A stretch of DNA of 64,000 nt from Bolinopsis microptera (lineage: Eukaryota; Ctenophora; Tentaculata; Lobata; Bolinopsidae): assembly GCF_026151205.1 (NCBI RefSeq), contig NC_087083.1:7790460-7854459 (forward strand), given 5' to 3'. The notes beneath the pieces were generated by a model. The model ran no database searches. It was not told the origin of the DNA and saw only the letters and a program-made list of their open reading frames with translations. The position numbers were made by a program, and so were the translations under genes. Shown here in pieces: positions 1-13,900 of this stretch. Within the stretch, counting starts at the first letter, position 1, and every line of letters starts with the position of its first letter.

Positions 1-117
1 ATAATATAAAAACATAATAATATTATAATGTATCAGAACATATTATAATATATAAAAACATAATAATAGCATAAACAAATCAAGGTATACAGTTCTTGGA
101 ATAAAGTGATTAGATAA

Positions 118-1010
118 GACTACCTACCTATATTGGGGGGGGGGGGGGGGGGTACTGTGCTGACCTACCTATAGTGGGGGGGGGGATACTGTGCTGACCT
201 ACCTAAGCTATAGTGGGGGGGGGGGGGGGGGGACTAGGGGGGGGGGGTACAGTGCTGACCTACCTATAGTGGGGGGGGGGGGATACTGTGCTGACCTACC
301 TATAGTGGGGGGGGGGGGGGGATACTGTGCTGACCTACCTATATTGGGGGGGGGGGGGATACTGTGCTGACCTACCTATATTGGGGGGGGGGGGGTACTG
401 TGCTGACCTACCTATATTGGGGGGGGGCGGGGGGTACTGTGCTGACCTACCTATAGTGGGGGGGGGATACTGTGCTGACCCACCTATAGTGGGGGGGGGG
501 ATACTGTGCTGACCTACCTATAGTGGGGGGGGGGGATACTGTGCTGACCTTCCTATATTGGGGGGGGGGGGTACTGTGCTGACCTACCTATAGTGATTAG
601 TGGGGGGGGGGGGGGGGGTACTGTGCTGACCTACCTATAGTGGGGGGGGTACTGTGCTGACCTACCTATAGTGGGGGGGGGGGTACTGTGCTGACCTACC
701 TATAGTGGGGGGATACTGTGCTGACCTACCTATAGTGGGGGGGGGGGGTACTGTGCTGACCTACCTATAGTGGGGGGGGGGATACTGTGCTGACCTACCT
801 ATAGTGGGGGGGGGGGGTACTGTGCTGACCTACCTATAGTGGGGGGGGGGGGGGCAGTGCTGACCTACCTATAGTGGGGGGGGGGGGGCAGTACTGACCT
901 ACCTATAGTGGGGGGGGGGGGTACTGTGCTGACCTACCTATAGTGGGGGGGGGTACTGTGCTGACCTACCTATAGTGGGGGGGGGGGTACTGTGCTGACC
1001 TACCTATTGC
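118..1010. repeat. Poly-G minisatellite, block 1
   Basis: About 25 tandem copies of a unit of the form TACTGTGCTGACCTACCTAT followed by AGT or ATT and a run of roughly 6-20 G. The non-G part is almost invariant, while the G run changes length from copy to copy. Open frames through it are only the repeat read in three-base steps and are not genes. It lies upstream of the first visible exon of the large gene and is probably intronic. The unit shares its core with the array at 2113-3524. Confidence 0.95.
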
Positions 1011-1230
1011 TCTATTGAGGCTGTTAAAACTTGTAAGAAATGACACTATGTTGACGATTGAAAGAAAATGTTCTAATTTGTACTGAAGATTGGAATTTGT
1101 CGTGATAATTCAGAATATTTTAATCTATTCTAACTAAAATTATTCAGCCAGCATTAAGATTATTTTGTAAAGAATAAAACTTGAATTCAAAAAAGGTTGA
1201 CGCTAGAACGGTTGCGATTACAATAATTTG

Positions 1231-1796
1231 ACCTTGTTTCTATTTCAGCATGCTCCACTAGTAACCCTAACCACACTAGTTACCACACTAGTAACCACAC
1301 TAGTAACCACACTATTTCAGCATGCTCCACGTGCGCCTGCAACTAAGATAACCTCACCTTGTTTCTATAGTAACCACAGTAACCACAGTAACCACACTAG
1401 TAACCACACTATTTCAGCATGCTCCACGTGCGCCTGCAACTAAGATAACCTCACCTTGTTTCTATAGTAACCACAGTAACCACACTAGTAACCACACTAT
1501 TTCAGCATGCTCCACGTGCGCCTGCAACTAAGATAACCTCACCTTGTTTCTATAGTAACCACAGTAACCACAGTAACCACACTAGTAACCACACTATTTC
1601 AGCATGCTCCACGTGCGCCTGCAACTAAGATAACCTCACCTTGTTTCTATAGTAACCACAGTAACCACAGTAACCACACTAGTAACCACACTATTTCAGC
1701 ATGCTCCACGTGCGCCTGCAACTAAGATAACCACACCTTGTTTCTATAGTAACCACAGTAACCACAGTAACCACACTAGTAACCACACTATTTCAG
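1231..1796 (+). repeat. Tandem array containing a splice acceptor and exon start
   Basis: Seven copies of a roughly 97-bp unit; the first is degenerate. Each unit carries a polypyrimidine tract and acceptor ending CTATTTCAG, then the coding-like stretch CATGCTCCACGTGCGCCTGC, then ATAACCTCACCTTGTTTCTA, then a variable number of AGTAACCAC 9-mers. The last copy runs without interruption into exon 1797-1945. The array therefore duplicated an intron-exon boundary together with an AGTAACCAC cassette. Confidence 0.9.
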
Positions 1797-1945
1797 CATG
1801 CTCCACGTGCGCCTGCAACTAAGATAACCTCTTACGAGCCTCCTGATCTGCGGGATGAGTCTCCACTACTGCGCGCATCACGTGATCTCTCCATGTCTAG
1901 AACCAGTATTGACGATCTGAGGAACAACAGGGCATCTACCCCCAG
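1797..1945 (+). CDS. CH-domain gene, exon 1 of the visible set
   Basis: Begins after the last CTATTTCAG of the preceding array and ends CCCAG before gtttgt, in phase 2. It encodes about 49 residues, starting HAPRAPATKITSYEPPDLRD and rich in Asp, Arg and Ser. The first dozen residues are encoded by sequence also present in the upstream array copies. Because the acceptor is repeated seven times, the true acceptor is uncertain; the last copy gives the simplest frame. Confidence 0.7.
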
Positions 1946-4900
1946 GTTTGTGGAATATGGTACAGAAGTGTATTTTGTAGTAGAGCAGTATGTATAGTGG
2001 AGAGCAGTATCATGTATAGTGGAGAAGTACAGTGCGTATAGTAGAGAATTAGTGCAGAGTGTAATATCTGACAAGCCAATGTGACAGATCATGATTATTA
2101 TATCTACTAGAGTGTTACGGTACTGTGCTGACTATAATAGTGGGGGGGAGGGGGTTCTGTGCTGACTATAATAGTGGGGGGGGGGGGGGGGGGGGTACTG
2201 TGCTGACTATAATAGTGGGGGGAGGGGGGTACTGTGCTGACTATTATAGTGGGGGGGGGGGGGGGGTACTGTGCTGACTATAATAGTGGGGGGGGGGGGG
2301 TACTGTGCTGACTATAATAGTGGGGGGAGGGTTCTGTGCTGACTATAATAGTGGGGGGGAGGGGGTACTGTGCTGACTATAATAGTGGGGGTACTGTGCT
2401 GACTATAATAGTGGGGGAGAGGGGGTACTGTGCTGACTATAATAGTGGGGGTACTGTGCTGACTATAATAGGGGGGGGGGGGGGGGGATTGTGCTGACTA
2501 TAATAGTGGGGGGGGGTTCTGTGCTGACTATAATAGTGGGGGGTACTGTGCTGACTATAATAGTGGGGGGGGGGGGGTACTGTGCTGACTATAATAGTGG
2601 GGGGGGGGTTCTGTGCTGACTATAATAGTGGGGGGTTCTGTGCTGACTATATATAATAGTGGGGGGGAGGGCGTATTGTGCTGACTATAATAGTGGGGGG
2701 GGAGGGGGTACTGTGCTGACTATAATAGTGGGGGGTACTGTGCTGACTATAATAGTGGGGGTGGGGATTCTGTGCTGACTATAATAGTGGGGGGGAGGGG
2801 GGTACTGTGCTGACTATAATAGTGGGGGGGAGGGGGGTACTGTGCTGACTATAATAATGGGGGTTCTGTGCTGACTATAATAGTGGGGGGTGGGGGGGGG
2901 GGGGTTCTGTGCTGACTATAATAGTGGGGGGGGGGGTTCTGTGCTGACTATAATAGTGGGGGGGGGGGGGGTACTGTGCTGACTATAATAGTGGGGGGGG
3001 GGCGTATTGTGCTGACTATATAATAGTGGGGGGGAGGGGGGTACTGTGCTGACTATAATAGTGGGGGGGGGGGCGTATTGTGCTGACTATATAATAATGG
3101 GGGTTCTGTGCTGACTATAATAGTGGGGGGGGGGGGGGGGGGGGGGGGGTTCTGTGCTGACTATAATAGTGGGGGGGGGGGGGTTCTGTGCTGACTATAA
3201 TAGTGGGGGGGGCGTATTGTGCTGACTATATAATAGTGGGGAGAGGGGGGTACTGTGCTGACTATAATAGTGGGGGGGGGGCGTATTGTGCTGACTATAA
3301 TAGTGGGGGTTCTGTGCTGACTATAATAGTGGGGGGGGGGGGGGGTTCTGTGCTGACTATAATAGTGGGGGGGAGGGGGTACTGTGCTGACTATAATAGG
3401 GGGGGGGGGGGGTATCTGTGCTGACTATAATAGTGGGGGGGAGGGGGGTACTGTGCTGACTATAATAGGGGGGGGGGGCGTATTGTGCTGACTATAATAG
3501 TGGGGGTTCTGTGCTGACTATAATAATGTTGTAATCACATGTTGTAATCACATGTTGTAATCACATGTTGTAATCACATGTTGTAATCACATGTTGTAAT
3601 CACATGTTGTAATCACATGTTGACTTAATCTGCTGTCTTGAGGTATTATACCGTGGTTAAATATATTATTATTGAGCCAGATCATCAAATACATGACTTA
3701 TATTATCTTACCACTGTCAGATGTCCAGTCTCAAGTCATGAATTAATGTTATTGTCCCACCAATGTAATATGATATGGTATATTGTATAAACATTATTAT
3801 ATTGTATATAATATAATAATGTTAACATAAATATAACGTTAATCGGCTGTTTGTTATCTAACATATAATTCCCTGTTTCAGTTCTGCAAGCAGACCAGAT
3901 AACAAAAGACCTATAAGAAGTACGTGCTTTCTTTCATCCTTTTAACTTTAAACTTTAAACTTAATAATGACTGTTAACTTAATAATGGCTGTTAACCTGA
4001 TAATGACTGTTAACTTAATAATGGCTGTTAATGATGATACCTGTCCGGGTAAACTGTAAATCAAATGTTCGGAGTAATTCTATCAGTCAAGATTCTTGAG
4101 TTGTAGCGTGTAGGCTGTGTAGAATCTACACTGTAGAGTGTAGATGAACTGTAATAAACTCAACATTCTTCACCCTATATTTTCCATACCGTCAAGGATT
4201 TTGTACAGTCAATCAGATAATTGCTGCATGAGGAATCTAATGAGAGAGTTTTATAACAACATGATAATATGTGGTACCCAAGATAAGACCTTTAAATAGC
4301 TTTAAATTCTAGTAGTTCTAGTTTAAATAGTTTAAACAAGATACTGAGATGTTATTTTCTAGCTGGATAAGAAAGTGGACCAGGAAATGAGGTTAAGTCA
4401 GGTAATCAAATGTGAGCGGGTTTGATAGAGTGGAGCCTTATTGTTAATTGAATCTGAGTATTAGATCTTTATTTACACATAACTTCGGTACTCCAGAGAT
4501 GGTTATAATATGTGAAAGGTTATTCTGCGGGTAAACTCCAAGAAATGAAGACCTTTTCTTCGCTTTTACTTCCTCGAGTGCACTTTCTCTTTGCTTAAAC
4601 ATGATCACATACATTTCTAGTAGTGGTATTAATTTCTTATATATAATAGGAAGTGGAGAGTTAAAAATACCATAAAACAGAACGATAATAAATTGTAATG
4701 ACTCTTGTAACCCCCTACCCCCCTAACCAGAACGATAATAAATTGTAATGACTCTTGTACCCCCCTACCCCCTAACCAGAACGATAATAAATTGTAATGA
4801 CTCTTGTAACCCCCTACCCCCCTAACCAGAACGATAATAAATTGTAATGACTCTTGTAACCCCCTACCCCCCTAACCAGAACGATAATAAATTGCAATGA

Positions 4901-7900
4901 CTCTTGTAACCCCCTACCCCCCTAACCAGAACGATAATAAATTGTAATGACTCTTGTAACCCCCTACCCCCCTAACCAGAACGATAATAAATTGTAATGA
5001 CTCTTGTAACCCCCTACCCCCCTAACCAGAACGATAATAAATTGTAATGACTCTTGTAACCCCCTACCCCCCTAACCAGAACGATAATAAATTGTAATGA
5101 CTCTTGTAACCCCCTACCCCCTAACCAGAACGATAATAAATTGTAATGACTCTTGTAACCCCCTACCCCCCTAACCAGAACGATAATAAATTGCAATGAC
5201 TCTTGTAACACTACTAGTTACCATGGTAACACTACTATTTGTACCCTCCCAGTGACGCCCCATCTACTAAACTCCCCGCCGCGCTCGCGCCGCGTCTCCT
5301 CTGCCAGTGTGGAAGTGAAGTCCACCACAACCCATCTGAAGACTCACCGTCGTACCTCCTCTGATAACGCTCTCTTAGACCCCTCTCTTAAACCTTCTGC
5401 AAAGTCACGTGATAATGTGAACAAGTCACGTGAAGGCAGACGGGGATCACGTGATAGCATATCACAGTCACGTGAGAGTCCCCATAAGTCACGTGAGAGT
5501 CCCCATAAGTCACGTGAGAGCCCCCACAAGTCACGTGAGAGCCCCCACAAGTCACGTGAGAGTCCCCACAAGTCACGTGAGAGCCCCCACAAGTCACGTG
5601 AGAGTCCCCACAAGTCACGTGAGAGTCCCCACAAGTCACGTGAGAGTCCCCACAAGTCACGTGAGAGCCCCCACAAGTCACGTGAAGGCAGACGGGGATC
5701 ACGTGATAGTTTACAGAAGTCACGTGAGAGCCTGCAAGCCTCACCGTTTAAACAATCCCCGGTAATGTGGGAGATCCTGTCGGAGAGAAGTAGTTCCTCT
5801 CCTGGTTTACTTGACACTGATCCTGAGGATGAACAACTTTTGCAGAGTCTGTGTTTATCAGACACTGAGGAGCACTCTCCTAAAAACGAGGAGCACTCTC
5901 CTGAAAACGAGGAGCACTCTCCTGAAAACGAGGAGCACTCTCCTGAAAACGAGGAGCACTCCCCTGAAAACGAGGAGCACTCCTCTGAAAACGAGGAGCA
6001 CTCTCCTGAAAACGAGGAGCACTCTCCTGAAAACGAGGAGCACTCTTCTGAAAACGAGGAGCACTCTCCTGAAAACGAGGAGTACTCCCCTGAAAACGAG
6101 GAGCACTCTTCTGAAAACGAGGAGTACTCCCCTGAAAACGAGGAGCACTCTTCTGAAAATGAGGAGCTTTGTCCTGAAGACGAGGAGGATTCATCTGAAG
6201 ACAGAGAAGGTTTACCTGATGAGGAGGATTCATCTGAAGACAGAGAAGGTTTACCTGATGAGGAGTTGTTTGAACCACTCCCAGAGCCTAAAGCGTTTGC
6301 GTTTGTAATTGACGGGTCTGATATGGACATGACCCCGATAAAAAAGAAATCCCGACCTAAAGAACCTGCACTCGTGTTAGGAGATCTCTCCGAACTGACT
6401 AGATTCAGCTCAAAGTCAAAGGCCTTCAAGAAGTCGCAGGCGCGCATCAAGAATAAATATGATACAATGATCGATTCGTGTGAGTGAACAGTGTGATTTC
6501 AGGCATTTCAGGTGTGATTTTGTGCACTCGAAGGTATGTGTGATTAGAGCCCTAAGATTGTTACAGTCAGCACATAACGACCTATCTGCCTATCTCAGCA
6601 TGACCTAATACACACAACTTTGATTCTTATCTCTTTTATTGTCTCGACGTTTCCTTTTTTTCTTCTCTCATTCGTAATTCCCCACTGTCGAGCCATTCTT
6701 TGATGAGCATGACTTAACACTTTCCCTAACTATTTTAAAAACATTGCCTATCATTTCAGATTATTGATAGTTTAAACTTACTCTCGTATTAAAAGCAAAT
6801 ATCAACACGGTTGGTCAGAAGTTGTTTAAATATTTTATACAGATATTTCAGAAATCAAGCATTGCATCATATACAAATACAACACCCCTCATTCCTCAAT
6901 TAGCCATACTAGTAACCACACTAGTAGCCACACTAGTTACCAAACTAGTAACCACACTAGTAACCACACTAGTTACCACACTAGTAACCACTGTTTAACC
7001 CCTCCCTCTCCTCTCAGATAAGGGACCTAAGGGAAGTGCATTGTATGGTCAGCCTACTTGGTGGGGAGAAGAAGAAGATAACAGTCACCCTCCTTCAACA
7101 CCTGATATCGTGCAGAGTCAGAGGGTACGTTTACACTCCTTACACTCCTTACACTCCTTACTCTCCTTACTATTTACACTCCTTACTATTTACACTCCTT
7201 ACACTCCTTACACTCCTTACACTCCTTACACTCCTTACTCTCCTTACTATTTACACTCCTTACTATTTACACTCCTTACACTCCTTACACTCCTTATACT
7301 CCTTACACTCCTTACACTCCTTACTCTCCTTACACTCTTTACACTCCTTACACTCCTTACACTCCTTACACTCATTACACTCCTTACACGCCTTACACTC
7401 CTTACACTCCTTACATTCCTTACACTCCTTACTATTTACACTCCTTACTATTTACACTCCTTACACTCCTTACACTCCTTAATGCTTACACTCATCGTTT
7501 CACTCCTAGAACTCATTATTTCACTCACTCCTTGAACTCTATCTTATACCGGTTTACATTCCAGTTGATCTTACCACGTTTTTTCTACCCTTTACACAAA
7601 AAGGTGATTCACAAATTTACAATTTACATTTCACAGTAGTCAGTAGTCAGTGTATGTGTACAAGTATTTAACATACTGCAGAATACTGCAACAGATAAGG
7701 TGCTAGAAAACTACAAAAGTTTAAACATCTGCAGTCTGTCTTGTAAATACAACAATCAACACTCCTCATTCCACGTCTGAAGCTAAACTAGTTCACTAAT
7801 CTCGCAATGTAACACTAGTAAATCACTTAAGTAATTCACTTAAATACCCTAAATTACGAGCTATAATTAGTGTCCCCCGAGAGGCCCGGTATAGAGAGGT

Positions 7901-10900
7901 TTCGCTGTATCATTATTAGAATGATATGACAGTTAAAATCCCAACAAATGTGCACGCTGTTTTTTATTTTGTTCTCTATGGCTATTCTTGTAGGCAGGGG
8001 TGGGGGCAGGGACAAAAGGAAATCGTGGCATGTACGGAATCGCGATTTTTCCCATTATTTGCGACAAATTTTATGTATAGTTTAATGTATAGTCTGTTAA
8101 AATTCGCGGTATCGCGATTTTTGGCCAAAATTATCGCGAAATCCTTTTGTCCCTGGGTGGGGGTGGGGGTGCAAGAGGAGGGGAGGGGTGTATGAATAGG
8201 GGTGGGGTAGGAAGAGGGGAGTGGTGTAGGAAGAGGGGGGAGATGATTAGAGATTTCAAACTCTTTCTTTAGTACCGAAAGAGCCCGGGAATAGAGAAGA
8301 TAAGATAACCAACAAATAGTTCAAATAAGGAACTTCTTATCTTCTGAATACACTTTACTAAATACTGATTGCCTATATTTCACAATCTCTAGAATCCCCG
8401 CAAAGTTATTTAAATGATAAGAACTGCTCACAAGTTCCTCCCTACTAGAACTGCTCAGTTTGAGTCCAAATAAAGTCACAGTGAGAGTGTGTAAGTAGAC
8501 ATGTATGTGTTATATGTAACGGTGGACTTCTCTAGAATAACTCATCTTACTCAGACAACGACACGATGTGTGTCTAACAGGATACAGGATACAGGATACA
8601 GGATACAGGATACAGGATACAGGATACAGGATACAGGATACAGGATACAGGATACAGGATACAGGATACAGGATACAGGATACAGGATACAGGATACAGT
8701 ATACAGGATACAGGATACAGGATACAGGATACAGGATACAGGATACAGGATACAGGATACAGGATACAGGATACAGGATACAGGATACAGGATACGGCAT
8801 ACGGGATACAGGATACAGGATACAGGATACAGGATACAGGATACTGTACTATATATATATATATAATGCACATTGCACCTGGCTTTACAAATGTGCACAT
8901 GTGATAATGTTAATTGTATACTGTCCTGTAATACAGACTACTTATCACAGAGTGTATACTGTATAATATTATATATATACAGTATTCATATAAAATTACT
9001 CACCTCTACTATACCTACTTTAACTGTATTAACTCTCATAATATGGAGGCCCGGATCAAATGTACACTATTGACTTCTTTACTTTAACAAGTTTTAAAAC
9101 TTATCAGCAATATTTGATGAGATATTTAAAGTGCTAAAGATTATACAAGTTAGTAGCAGGGAATAGTAGAGTATTAGCACTCTCTCGTTAGTGGCACAAT
9201 GACATTTGTTTTCTGACCACTTTTAAGTGTTGCTTACTAAGGTAAACGTAACGTAAGTGACTTGATGCTGTTTTAAAACACTGTGATATTGAGGGTTAAT
9301 GGGGAGCTGTGTGTGATATTGACAACAGCAAAGTAACATATTGTTAGCTAATAGCGAATGTGCAGTTCACTTCAAAGCTGCATCATATTAATGATCTAAA
9401 GTATGTTGATAAATTCAGCTTTAAGTTTTATTTGTCTCAAATTTTAGGATTATACTAGAATGTTCCTGTGTCCACTCATTTAGTGAGCATTGAGCACGTT
9501 ATTGAATAGGATAGGAGGTAGGTAGAGTTACATTAAAAAAGATAACTGACAACTATTGTGTGGCAGTTAAAACACTTTAATTTCCGGACCATGTTTCCGG
9601 AACACGTGTTAAAACTCCGGATATAGAACTGAGTACAGTAGTGTCACTAGTTACCACACTAGTTAACACACTAGTTACCACACTAGTTACCACACTAGTT
9701 ACCACACTAGTTACCACAGTAGTGTCACTAGTTACCACACTAGTTACCACACTAGTTACCACAGTAGTGTCACTAGTTACACTCCCCTCCCTCCGGATAG
9801 GTAGATAATGGGTGGGGTATATACTTTGTAGTGATATATTATGTGTAGTTGGAGTTTATAGTGTATACATAACATTGCACTGGTAGGGCTGTTATTTGTC
9901 ACATAATAAAGAGTAGAGAGTCAGTAATCGACCGGGATTCCCGGCGCCGTGAAATCCCGGCACCGGGGGAGCTATTTCTTCCCGGCCCCGGCCGATTTTC
10001 AATTTTTGCCGGGAATTTTTGATCGAAATCGGCCTAAAACTTTCATATAAATCTTAAAATGGATTTTCAATTTTGAAAGGATGATGTCCAGAGTGCCAAC
10101 TTTCAGATCCTAAGTCCTGAAAAGTTCTAACTTGGCCGTGGATTTATTAAATTCACGGCCCCGGCCCCGGCCAAATTCCAGAACGGCCAATTCCCGGCCC
10201 CGGCAAAATTTGGACATTCCCGGCCCCGGCCCCGGCCAAATCCTACCCACGGTCGTTTACTGTAGAGAGTAACTTAATATAGTACTGGAGCTTAATATCA
10301 TGTTATATAATATATATACGTCTCAATCATTATGGACTACTATTTTGGGCTGAATTCGAACTCACTTCCTCGTTTTAAGGACGGTACTAGTCGGTATATA
10401 CTTGATAATATGAAGATATGAACCTGGTTTCACTCGATATAATATTAATACGCCGAGATAGTGGATATATAATACAGATAGAATATAGCTGTGGATTGTA
10501 TTTACTATTGGGTCTAGTGATGAAATTATTTATGTAGCTTCGGATGTGGAAATTTGTCTGCTTCGGATGTGGAAATTTGTCTACTTTGGATGTGGAAATT
10601 TGTCTACTTCGGATGTGGAAATTTGTCTACTTCGGATGTGGAAATTTGTCTACTTTGGATGTGGAAATTTGTCTACTTCGGATGTGGAAATTTGTCTACT
10701 TCGGATGTGGAAATTTGTCTACTTCGGATGTGGAAATTTGTCTACTTCGGATGTGGAAATTTGTCTGCTTCGGATGTGGAAATTTGTCTACTACATCAGC
10801 TGTCACTCTGATGAAGTAATCCTCTAGTTGTCCTCTAGTTGTCCTCTAGCTAAAGGGATCATTTGGGACACTTTCCAATGGAGTGATCCATTGTTTCATC

Positions 10901-13900
10901 TTCCGTGAGGCAGTGAGGACATGTTATTGAAATTCTTGTTCTGCTATATTTACTAGAGTTATTAATATAACGTTCTTGTTTACTAGACATTGTATCGGCA
11001 AAGTCTGACATTTGTATAAGCTCAAAGAGTTAATACCGCACACACAATTATCTAGTTATATTTCCCCAACAATACAAGTATTAAACAGTGGTCCTAACTA
11101 TTAAGTAATATATAACCAGTAACTGATTACTAGGCCCCAATTACCCTACCATAGAAACATCTGGAATGTTCGAGTGTCAATTACACACTAAATGTATACA
11201 GTGTACACAATATATACAGTCCCTAATTACACACTAAATGTATAGAGTGTACACAATGTATACAGTCCCTAATTATACCATATATGGTACGGTGCATTTC
11301 CTGGTTCTAAGTTGGACTATAGATCTACCAGGCTGTATATACTACTAGTACTATAAGACCCATTATATATTACTGTGTTACTGTGAGAGCATCACATAGA
11401 ATCATAGAATAACACACGATATTGTAATTTACAGAGAGCTGAGACCTGCATTAATTAAACAAACTCTATATTATATAATATATTTGTTTCTTCAGTGGAT
11501 CAGAGGTATGATTTATGAAATACACGATACACATTAGTGTAGATAGCTGACCTATTATTTTTAATCTCGAGCTCTTAAATTTTCCGACTTATTAAGACAG
11601 CGGTTTTTAAACCTGTATACTTAATTTGATATTAACATATCATTAATATTAACATATCGGTGCAGTTAAAAGTAAAACTATGTAGGTATGTTTTGTAGCT
11701 ATGTTTTGTTGATATGTTGAATCCTCAGGGGACTAATCGTTATCATTTTATTTTTGAAAACCAAATAGAATAATATATAACATTTATATTTACAACAACG
11801 TACATTTATATTTACAACAACGTGTATATATGGATAAGATTTTTATCATCAATTCATTGATTCCGTTGGACTCCTAGTTAACTAAACGTTGATACAAAGC
11901 ATGCAAACTCAAAGTCGCTCTCACAACTTTTGTCAACTGTATTGACAGAAGATCTGGTTCCTCTTATACACAGGAGAACCAGCTTCCTGATAAAAAAGAT
12001 AATTTACATCTTAAACAAGAATTGCGCCCGTTGTTTCGTTTTGGCGGACGCTAGATTTCCATTTCACTATAACTATTAATATAAGCTCTAATCAGCTCAC
12101 CTTATAATAATAATATTGAAACATCAGTAGACTACGCGTGCCACATTCAAGTTGGGCTTATAACAAAATACTATACATTACTAGTATACATTAAAATACG
12201 CTCGTGCCGCGCATTCATTGACCACAGACTAGCTATACACCACATCTCCGCAAGCAATCCCCGTGCGCGTGCGCGCGGCAAGTTGACATGGTAACGAACG
12301 GAAGCAAGTAAGTAAGGAACACGACATATATTTGACCCACCTACCGCTATCTCAAAAATCCTCGTTTTTCTGCAAAAACGTCCATTCGTAACCTTTCACT
12401 ATTGCCTTTTTTCAAAAGGGTGAAAAGGAAAAAATTAACAACATCTGAATAGTTCTGTTGAGTCTTATGAGATATTTTCTCACACAATAATCTAAACAAG
12501 AATTTCGCCGCGGTTAAACCACGCAAGATCAATTTTCCCTACCATGTACTTGTACCATTAATTCTTTTGAGTGAAAAGTGTGACTGGAAAAAAGTGCACC
12601 ATATTTACATAATAATTAATATGTTTTTTATAAACGAGTGGGATTCGTGCATGGTAAAAATTGACGATTTATTTGTCCAATGCAGCGCCGCGCATCAACA
12701 ATAAATGAATCCAGAAAATTGCGGAAAATAACTTTGCGAAGGAGTAATTTCACTGTAATTAATTAACACATGGCTAGCGTCGCGCGCAGCATAACAGACG
12801 CTTCCTATACACTTAATTATAGGGGACTGGTCTATATTGCGAAGGAGCAGACTTTTTTCATCACCGCAGGTCCATCGGGCCACCTCATATATCCAAACCC
12901 GATTACTTATTCCCTACGATCTTTTTGCCTTCGGCAAGAGTAGGGAAAAAAATGTCCTTGCTTCTGGCCCGCTGCCACCCGTTACAGAGTACACCAGTGG
13001 ACAAAAACTCCCATGTCCGACATTTATAATTCTCTCGTTATATAACCTCCGCTTCTGAGTCTCAGCTCTCTCGTATATTTTTCCCGTTGATTATGAGAGA
13101 TAAGACTCAGAATTGGGATTGAGAAATTTTATGTTATAATGAGATAAAAAATAATTGCTCCTTAATCAACTATAGCAGTAAAACTAGCATTGTAGGTACA
13201 ATACTAGCAACACTATAGCAGTAGAACTAGTTGTCATAGCAACACTATAGCAGTAGAACTAGTTGCTATAGCAACACTATAGCAGTAGAACTAGCATTGT
13301 AGCTACAATACTAGCAACACTATAGCAGTAGAACTAGTTGCTATTGCAACACTATAGCAGTAGCACTAGTTGCTATAGCAACACTATAGCAGTAGAACTA
13401 GCATTATAGCTAGCTACTCCTCCTGACGTGTATGTAGCTAAGTGTCAGTTTGTTAGTTTGTGTGTTGATGCGTGTGTAGTGTGTGTTGATGCGTGTGTAC
13501 TGTGTGTACTGTGTGTGTTTTTACTTCTAGTTGATACCTTAATACAGCTCTTACGTTATCACTTATACACTACAGTCAACAGTACACTACTACTACTAGT
13601 AGTCAACACTACAGTCAACTGTTAATACAGAACCAATCAGAGAACCAATCAGAGAGCTGTATTCTAGTCACGTGATAAAAACTAACCAATCAGAGAGCTG
13701 TATTCTAGTCAGAAATGAGATTTCTATAGCACTACAGCTGGGTAGTAAAGCTGTCACATAGGACTATAGTGTGACGTACAACGTACAGTGTACTATTATA
13801 CTACAATTATATATTTAGAACTTATTATTTTATTTAGTTTAATTTCTACAACGAGTTGTGTGTAGAGTGTACGCTTACTCGGTTACACAGTTACCATGGT

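Noticed and set aside
5344..6450. Long minus-strand open frame of 368 codons opposite the repeat exon
   Set aside because: It is the shadow of the 21-bp coding repeats, which keep all frames open. The plus-strand frame fits splice sites and synonymous variation.
7036..7535. Leu/Thr/His/Ser-rich open frames of about 150 codons
   Set aside because: Translation of the TTACACTCC repeat. The real exon ends at 7124.
7865..7912. Possible pogo/Tigger terminal repeat (CCGGTATAGAGAGGTTTCG)
   Set aside because: Only one end was found, with no partner and no TA duplication.
8501..8966. Several overlapping open frames of about 100-130 codons
   Set aside because: Translations of the GATACAG heptamer in different frames.
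12347..13058. Three 60-75-codon open frames on both strands
   Set aside because: No motifs, no consistent splice signals, and different strands; probably chance.
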